Shown here in pieces: positions 63,589 to 64,000 of a stretch of 64,000 bases of DNA. This DNA is from Massilia sp. ST3 (GTDB taxonomy: Bacteria; Pseudomonadota; Gammaproteobacteria; Burkholderiales; Burkholderiaceae_D): positions 1 to 64,000 of the forward strand of contig NZ_JAGPWC010000005.1 of assembly GCF_018119405.1 (NCBI RefSeq), given 5' to 3'. Position 1 is the stretch's first letter. Each line of letters begins with the position of its first letter. The position numbers and the translations under genes were made by a program. The notes under the pieces were generated by a model. That model was given only the letters and a program-made list of their open reading frames with translations, did no database searches and had not been told where the DNA came from.

Positions 63589-64000
63589 TCACCCAATATT
63601 ACTCCCCCGAATCCTGCTCAAATCCTTGTCATCCCCGTCGTGCCCCGGCCGCGGATCCGCACTCCCCCCCGGCCCATACGACGCCGATCCCCCCGCGCCC
63701 GTTCCCGCCGTGCCGCTGCCCGAACCGCTCCCCAGGTCGCCACCACCGGCCGACCCCGACCCCATGCTCGACCCCATCCCGCTGCCCATGCGCGACGACC
63801 CCGTGCCCGCGCTGGCGCCGCCGACCAGTCCACCCACGGCTACGCCCGGCCCCATGCTGGGCGCACCCGGCTGGTTGACGTCGGTCCCGTAGAAGCTGTG
63901 GATCCCGCTCGCCCAGCTCATGTCGCTCATGTCGGGCCAGGCGTCCTTGTCGAAGCCCGGCGCATGCTTGAGCTTTTCCCGGTCCACGTTCAGCACGAAG
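63589..64000 (-). CDS. PRC-barrel domain protein, C-terminal part (runs off the window)
   Basis: The last about 137 residues of a gene whose start lies beyond position 64000. FVLNVDREKLKHAPGFDKDAWPDMSDMSWASGIHSFYG is the end of a PRC-barrel-type stress protein domain common in this group, followed by a long Gly/Ser-rich low-complexity tail (about 85 residues) with MGSGMGSSMGSGS-like repetition. Function unknown; stress or desiccation related proteins of this layout are frequent. The internal Met near 63996 is unlikely to be the true start because the conserved domain continues upstream. Confidence 0.7.
   Translation of the reverse strand, partial: FVLNVDREKLKHAPGFDKDAWPDMSDMSWASGIHSFYGTDVNQPGAPSMGPGVAVGGLVGGASAGTGSSRMGSGMGSSMGSGSAGGGDLGSGSGSGTAGTGAGGSASYGPGGSADPRPGHDGDDKDLSRIRGSNIG

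Overview
The window is GC-rich, gene-dense chromosomal DNA that looks like a motile betaproteobacterium of the Oxalobacteraceae (Massilia/Telluria-like). This placement is an inference from the polar-type flagellar cluster with FliD/FliS/FliT/FlaG, the PEP-CTERM protein, the Entner-Doudoroff cluster with HexR, and the kinase-phosphatase-rph-rdgB-hemW order; no rRNA or tRNA gene is present to confirm it.

Layout. 0.1-12.2 kb, almost all minus strand: an AhpD-like protein, a PAS-GGDEF cyclase, and a late flagellar block (flagellin fliC, flaG, cap fliD, chaperones fliS/fliT, fliK, an FlhB-C-terminal-like protein, a YcgR/PilZ brake), preceded by a second GGDEF gene. A 165-bp MITE-like hairpin element follows. 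12.5-15.3 kb: response regulator, histidine kinase and membrane protein joined by ATGA overlaps. 15.3-23.6 kb: greB, heme oxygenase, YCII protein, then (minus) yicC, gmk, rpoZ, spoT and an O-GlcNAc-transferase-like TPR protein. 23.8-30.8 kb: Ser/Thr kinase, PP2C phosphatase, rph, rdgB, hemW, a degenerate M28 peptidase, a thioesterase and a GlxA-type regulator. 30.9-37.5 kb: a complete RND tripartite efflux pump with divergent TetR regulator and an AcrR-like operator between them. 37.7-47.5 kb: central carbon block: transaldolase, fRMsr, hexR, zwf, an SMP-30 lactonase, pgi, edd and eda, with HexR-like operators in front of zwf, pgi and edd.

47.7-54.6 kb is the most interesting part: a 6.9-kb, lower-GC element inserted by a large serine recombinase exactly in the codons of the HExxH zinc-binding motif of a metallopeptidase-like gene that follows eda. 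Both host-gene halves are still present and rejoin in frame (193 aa). The element begins with its own intact, diverged 194-aa copy of the same gene, whose ATG overlaps the stop codon of the truncated host fragment (ATGCTAG), so the integrated element probably restores the function it breaks. In the element's copy the GT crossover dinucleotide of the target is changed to GC, which should protect it from re-integration. The reconstructed attP is a clean inverted repeat centred on GT. The element also carries a CDF metal transporter with two N-terminal HMA-like domains, a small resolvase, an HUH replication-type protein, a 50-aa gene, a coiled-coil protein and a 70-aa protein resembling the DNA-binding domain of its own integrase.

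55-64 kb: a Cys-rich exported protein, a PEP-CTERM protein, rpiA, a lipoprotein, yggX, argA, the RNA helicase hrpA and the C-terminal end of a PRC-barrel protein. REP-like palindromes (CAAACTTGGGTCCCCGCC...GGGGATGACG) are scattered between host genes but absent from the element.
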